Assembly: GCA_003168315.1 (NCBI GenBank)
Contig: PMSP01000371.1
Span: forward strand, 5,361 to 14,563
Direction: 5' to 3'
DNA length: 9,203 nucleotides
Source of the DNA: Opitutaceae bacterium
GTDB taxonomy: Bacteria > Verrucomicrobiota > Verrucomicrobiia > Opitutales > Opitutaceae
Shown: positions 6,329 through 9,203 of the stretch, in pieces
Layout: the number at the start of each line of letters is the position of its first letter
How positions within the stretch are numbered: position 1 is the stretch's first letter
Made by a program: the position numbers and the translations under genes
The notes under the pieces: model-generated
Seen by the model: only the letters and a program-made list of their open reading frames with translations
Database searches by the model: none
What the model was told of the DNA's origin: nothing

Positions 6329-8374
6329 ATGCCAAACACCAAGCCGGGCCGCAAGGGCCCCCAGGCCGATGACTCTGTCAAAGGCGTAATTCAATTCAGA
6401 GCCGGCGGATCCGCTTTTGTTATCGTTGATGGAAAACGAGATGAGCCGTCCATCCAGATATCCCCGGATGACACGGGCGTCGCCCTGCCCGGTGACACTG
6501 TCGTCGTCAGGATCTACCGCGGGGTCGCCGGGAAGCGCCCCGGCGAGCGGGTCGGCCGCGTGGTCGAGATAGTCGAGCGCAACCGGACGACCATCGTCGG
6601 CGACCTGCGCCGCGAGGGCCGAAACTTCTTCGTGGCCCCGGACGATCCCCGCTTCGTCTACGAGGTCGCGGTCCCCGACCCCGCCCGCTCGGCGGTCAAG
6701 CCGACCCCTCACCCCGGCGACAAGGTCGTCGTCAAGCTCGGTGAATGGCGCCGGCGCGAGCAGCCGCTCGTGGGCGAGATCACCGAGCGCCTGGGCCGCA
6801 CCCACGAGCCCAGGGCGGAGCTCCTCGGCATCTTCATCAAGCACGGGCTCGAGCCCAACTTCCCGGCCGACGTCGAGCGCGAGGCGCTGGCGATCCCCGA
6901 CAGGGTCGGGGCCAAGGAGATCGAGGGCCGCGTCGACTACCGCCCGCTTCCCGTCTTCACGATCGACCCGGACGACGCGAAGGACTTTGACGACGCGCTC
7001 TCGATCGAGGACCTGGGCGGCGGCGACGTGCGGGTCGGAATCCACATCGCGGACGTCTCAAGCTATGTGAAGCACGGGAGCGCGATCGACCGGGAGGCGC
7101 GCACCCGCGGCAACTCGACGTACCTCGTCGGGACCGTGATCCCGATGCTCCCCGAGAAGCTCTCGAACGGCCTCTGCTCGCTCGTCGAAGCCCAGGACCG
7201 CCTCTGCAAGGCGGTCTTCCTCACCTTTGACGCGGACGCCCGGATCAAGGAGACGGGGTTCGCGAACACGGTCATCCGCAGCCGAAAGCGCCTCACCTAC
7301 AAGCAGGCCTACGCGCTCCTCTTTGAGAACAGCCTGGAGAAGATCCGCGCGATGCCGGTTCCCCCGAAGCACCAGACCGGCTCGACCGGCCGCGCGCTCC
7401 GGGAGCTCTCCGACCGGGAGCTCTCCGACCTCCAGGTGTGGATCCGCGCCCTCTGGCGGATCGCGAGCATGCTCAGGAAGGACCGGATGGCCCATGGGAG
7501 CCTCGATCTCGACATGCCGGAGACGAAGATCTTCGTCGACCCCCAGGGCTACGCCGACCGCCTGGAGAGGATTGAGCAGGACGAGAGCCACCAGTTGATC
7601 GAGGAGTTCATGCTGGCCGCGAACGAGGCGGTGGCGCGTCTCACCCGGACCCAGAAGCTCCCCTCGCTCTACCGCGTCCACGACCAGCCCGACTCCGAGA
7701 AGCTGAACGACTACCGGCAGTTCGTGGCGACCTTCGGCATAAAGGTCGGGGACCTCACCCGCCGCGAGGAGGTGGTGAAGCTCCTCACGATCCTGAAGAC
7801 CCACCCCCAGGGCTACACGCTCCGGACGCAGTTCCTTCGCAGCCTGAAGAAGGCGTGCTACCGGCCGACGCCGGACGGCCACTACGGCCTCCACAAGAAG
7901 GACTACACCCACTTCACCTCCCCCATCCGGCGCTACGCGGACCTGGTCGTCCACCAGGTCGTCCAGTCCTACCTGGCGCGCGGCGCCGTGCGCCACGACG
8001 TGAGGGGAATCCAGCAGCTGGCCGAGCACCTGAGCCTGACCGAGATCAACTCGTCCGAGGCGGAGAGGGAGAGCGTCAAGATCAAGCTTCTCGAGTTCTT
8101 CGAGCGCGAGCTCGCGAAGAAGAAGCGGACCGCCTTCCCGGCGATCATCACCGACGTCCGCCGCCACGGGTTCTTCATCGAGCTCGTCGAGTCCATGACC
8201 TTTGGGTTCGTGTCCTCCGACACGCTGGGCGACGACTACTACCAGCTGAATGCCGAGGGCAATGCCCTCGTCGGCCGCAGGAAGCACCACTCCTATGAAT
8301 TGAACGGGCGGCTTGACGTCGTCGTCGACAAGGTCGACCGGTTTAAGCGGATCATCGACTTCCGGCCCGCCTAG
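6329..8374 (+). CDS. rnr: RNase R-type 3'-5' exoribonuclease (RNB family)
   Basis: This processive hydrolytic exoribonuclease degrades structured RNA from the 3' end in the cytoplasm. The 681 residues comprise a short basic N-terminus (1-16) and two cold-shock/OB-like domains (about 17-75 and 85-150). The RNB catalytic domain spans about 200-550 and an S1 domain about 603-680. The active-site motif TIDPDDAKDFDDA (211-223) supplies Asp213, Asp219, Asp221 and Asp222, equivalent to the four metal-binding aspartates of RNase II/R. Tyr265, ahead of VIPMLPEKLSNGLCSL, matches the conserved tyrosine that clamps the RNA 3' end. HFTSPIRRYADLVVHQ (528-543) carries the conserved arginines. Compared with the E. 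coli enzyme (about 813 residues), it lacks the N-terminal helix-turn-helix and the lysine-rich C-terminal tail. An in-frame stop at 6299-6301 and no other ATG support this start. The DUF5069 gene follows after 12 bp and is probably cotranscribed. RNase II is the alternative name, but the motifs are closer to RNase R. Confidence 0.93.
   Translation: MPNTKPGRKGPQADDSVKGVIQFRAGGSAFVIVDGKRDEPSIQISPDDTGVALPGDTVVVRIYRGVAGKRPGERVGRVVEIVERNRTTIVGDLRREGRNFFVAPDDPRFVYEVAVPDPARSAVKPTPHPGDKVVVKLGEWRRREQPLVGEITERLGRTHEPRAELLGIFIKHGLEPNFPADVEREALAIPDRVGAKEIEGRVDYRPLPVFTIDPDDAKDFDDALSIEDLGGGDVRVGIHIADVSSYVKHGSAIDREARTRGNSTYLVGTVIPMLPEKLSNGLCSLVEAQDRLCKAVFLTFDADARIKETGFANTVIRSRKRLTYKQAYALLFENSLEKIRAMPVPPKHQTGSTGRALRELSDRELSDLQVWIRALWRIASMLRKDRMAHGSLDLDMPETKIFVDPQGYADRLERIEQDESHQLIEEFMLAANEAVARLTRTQKLPSLYRVHDQPDSEKLNDYRQFVATFGIKVGDLTRREEVVKLLTILKTHPQGYTLRTQFLRSLKKACYRPTPDGHYGLHKKDYTHFTSPIRRYADLVVHQVVQSYLARGAVRHDVRGIQQLAEHLSLTEINSSEAERESVKIKLLEFFERELAKKKRTAFPAIITDVRRHGFFIELVESMTFGFVSSDTLGDDYYQLNAEGNALVGRRKHHSYELNGRLDVVVDKVDRFKRIIDFRPA
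7399..7430 (+). repeat. Perfect 15-bp tandem duplication inside the RNase gene
   Basis: The unit CGGGAGCTCTCCGAC occurs twice back to back (7400-7414 and 7415-7429), with one further matching base on each side. It is in frame and encodes RELSD twice (residues 358-367). It lies in a charged segment of the RNB domain, after the PPKHQTGSTGRAL linker and away from the catalytic residues. Confidence 0.9.
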
Positions 8375-8386
8375 AAGGCAATCACC

Positions 8387-8917
8387 ATGAAACACTACGA
8401 CTTCCCCCTCCACTTCCGGGTGCTCTACGACCGCGCGGTCGTCCTCTACGCCAAGGGCCAGCGCGACGCGAAGACCTACTTTGACAAGGCCCAGATGGCG
8501 TGGCTCGCGGCGAACGGGATCACCGCGCAGCACGTCTACGACTACGCCGAGGACGAGAACGCGGGCGGGGAGCCCGGCTTCGGCCATGCCGTCCTGATCG
8601 AGTCGGCGAGGCACAACTACTTCATGAACGTCCAGCACGGGAGGTCGTCGTCGATCGTCCTCGAGGAGTCGAGGATGCCCTTGAAGACCGACACGGCGCA
8701 TGGGATCGAATGGCTCCCGAGGATCATCCCGAAGGCCAAGGCGAAGCTGAAGGGCGAGCTTCCCGCCAGCCTCATGTACTGCTGCGGCGGCGACCGGCGC
8801 TTTTTCAAGGCCAACGACATCCTGCCCTCGGAGTTCCTGGGCGTCGTCTGGAGGAACGCGGACAATGACTCGGCGACCGTCGACTGGGTGGTCGCCCGCA
8901 GCAAGTCGGGCCGCTAG
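8387..8917 (+). CDS. DUF5069-family protein
   Basis: This is a 176-residue soluble protein of unknown function, with no signal peptide or membrane segment. The C-terminal part (about 105-170) matches my recollection of the DUF5069 pattern. It has HGIEWLPRIIPKAKAKLKGE, then MYCCGGDRRFF (130-140), FLGVVW (150-155) and a closing DWVV (166-169). The N-terminal part (1-100) has an R-x-LY-x-x-AV-x-x-Y-x-x-G-x-R motif. It is followed by VYDYAEDEN (50-58) and HNYFMNVQHG (76-85), a conserved-looking extension rather than random sequence. AAGG lies 8 bases before the ATG. The gene starts 12 bp after the RNase R stop on the same strand, so translation is probably coupled or at least cotranscribed. The two adjacent cysteines (132-133) next to GGD are notable, but no catalytic or metal site can be claimed. 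Confidence 0.75.
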   Translation: MKHYDFPLHFRVLYDRAVVLYAKGQRDAKTYFDKAQMAWLAANGITAQHVYDYAEDENAGGEPGFGHAVLIESARHNYFMNVQHGRSSSIVLEESRMPLKTDTAHGIEWLPRIIPKAKAKLKGELPASLMYCCGGDRRFFKANDILPSEFLGVVWRNADNDSATVDWVVARSKSGR

Positions 8918-8926
8918 GGCCCGCCC

Positions 8927-9203
8927 TCAGAGGAGCTCGCCCTGGCGGTCGTCGGCCTTTGGGTCGGGCGCCGCCACGCCGACAAACCTTCCGTAGCGCT
9001 CGAGCCAGTCGTCCAGCTTGCCCGAGTAGTGCTCGGGATCGTAGGGCGCTGCCACCGGGTCGTGAAGGACGACCGGGCGCGCGCGCTGCCAGTCGCTCGA
9101 CCGGCCCTTCTGCTTCGGGGTGATGTAGTAGGTGACCCGGTCCCCCATCCTCGGCCGCGGCGACATCTGGAGCGCCGCCTCGGCCGAGGCCCGGCGCGGC
9201 TTG
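8927..9203 (-). CDS. C-terminal end of a probable family B DNA polymerase, 5' part outside window
   Basis: The last 91 or so residues of a leftward gene enter from the right edge. The frame is open from 9203 to the TGA at 8927-8929, and the ATG at 9166 is internal. Key features are MGDRVTYYITPK, SSDWQRARPV, and PYDPEHYSGKLDDWLERYG close to the end. In family B polymerases (for example Pol II, PolB) the thumb region near the C-terminus has a G-[DS]-x-[VI]-x-Y-x-[IV] strand. This is followed by a D-x-x-Y-Y-x-x-x-[QL] helix before the end, and the order and spacing here agree. No polymerase active-site motif (DTDS) lies in the visible part, so the call depends on the tail only. The gene converges on the DUF5069 gene with 9 bp between stops. 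Confidence 0.62.
   Translation of the reverse strand, partial: KPRRASAEAALQMSPRPRMGDRVTYYITPKQKGRSSDWQRARPVVLHDPVAAPYDPEHYSGKLDDWLERYGRFVGVAAPDPKADDRQGELL

Noticed and set aside
6116..7045. Minus-strand frame of 309 codons spanning the intergenic region and the RNase R start
   Set aside because: It overlaps both real genes in other frames, has biased composition and shows no recognisable domain.
7058..8701. Long open frame (547 codons) on the minus strand, antisense to RNase R and DUF5069
   Set aside because: Its translation is a Val/Leu/Asp/Arg-rich shadow of high-GC codons. The plus strand here encodes a well-matched RNB enzyme with all catalytic motifs, so the antisense frame is not a gene.
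8914..8926. AGGGCCCGCCCT as a possible bidirectional terminator
   Set aside because: The stem is five bases with a two-base loop and no T-run on either side.

Overview
The window looks like chromosomal DNA from a GC-rich verrucomicrobial bacterium, most likely Opitutaceae-like. That placement is inferred from three things: a long secreted protein with autotransporter-type beta-strand repeats and a PEP-CTERM tail, a two-part DUF5069 protein of a kind I associate with Verrucomicrobia, and a family B DNA polymerase tail of the type I recall from that group. No rRNA, tRNA, CRISPR array, insertion sequence or prophage gene was seen.

Layout. Positions 1-2623 (minus strand) are one continuous open frame of 874 codons running off the left edge. 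It encodes a polytopic YfhO-like/GT-C-type membrane protein that most likely starts at a TTG codon. Forty bases upstream of it, on the same strand, ends a 1165-residue secreted protein (2664-6161) with a signal peptide, six recognisable autotransporter-associated beta-strand (PATR) repeats, a second and larger internal duplication, and a C-terminal PEP-CTERM sorting signal. The two genes probably form one leftward transcription unit. A 167-bp divergent intergenic region (6162-6328) separates them from a rightward pair. That pair is an RNase R-type exoribonuclease (6329-8374) and, 12 bp later, a small DUF5069-family protein (8387-8917). At the right edge the C-terminal end of a probable family B DNA polymerase (8927-9203, minus strand) converges on the DUF5069 gene with only 9 bp between stop codons.

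How the genes may work together. The leftward pair fits a cell-surface theme. PEP-CTERM proteins are processed by an exosortase and are typically linked to extracellular polysaccharide, while YfhO/GT-C proteins act on lipid-linked sugars in the membrane. A direct functional link is inference, and no exosortase or other polysaccharide gene is visible here. The rightward pair is housekeeping RNA turnover plus a protein of unknown function. Apart from the mosaic repeat protein, the window is mostly ordinary; I found no convincing undescribed multi-gene system.
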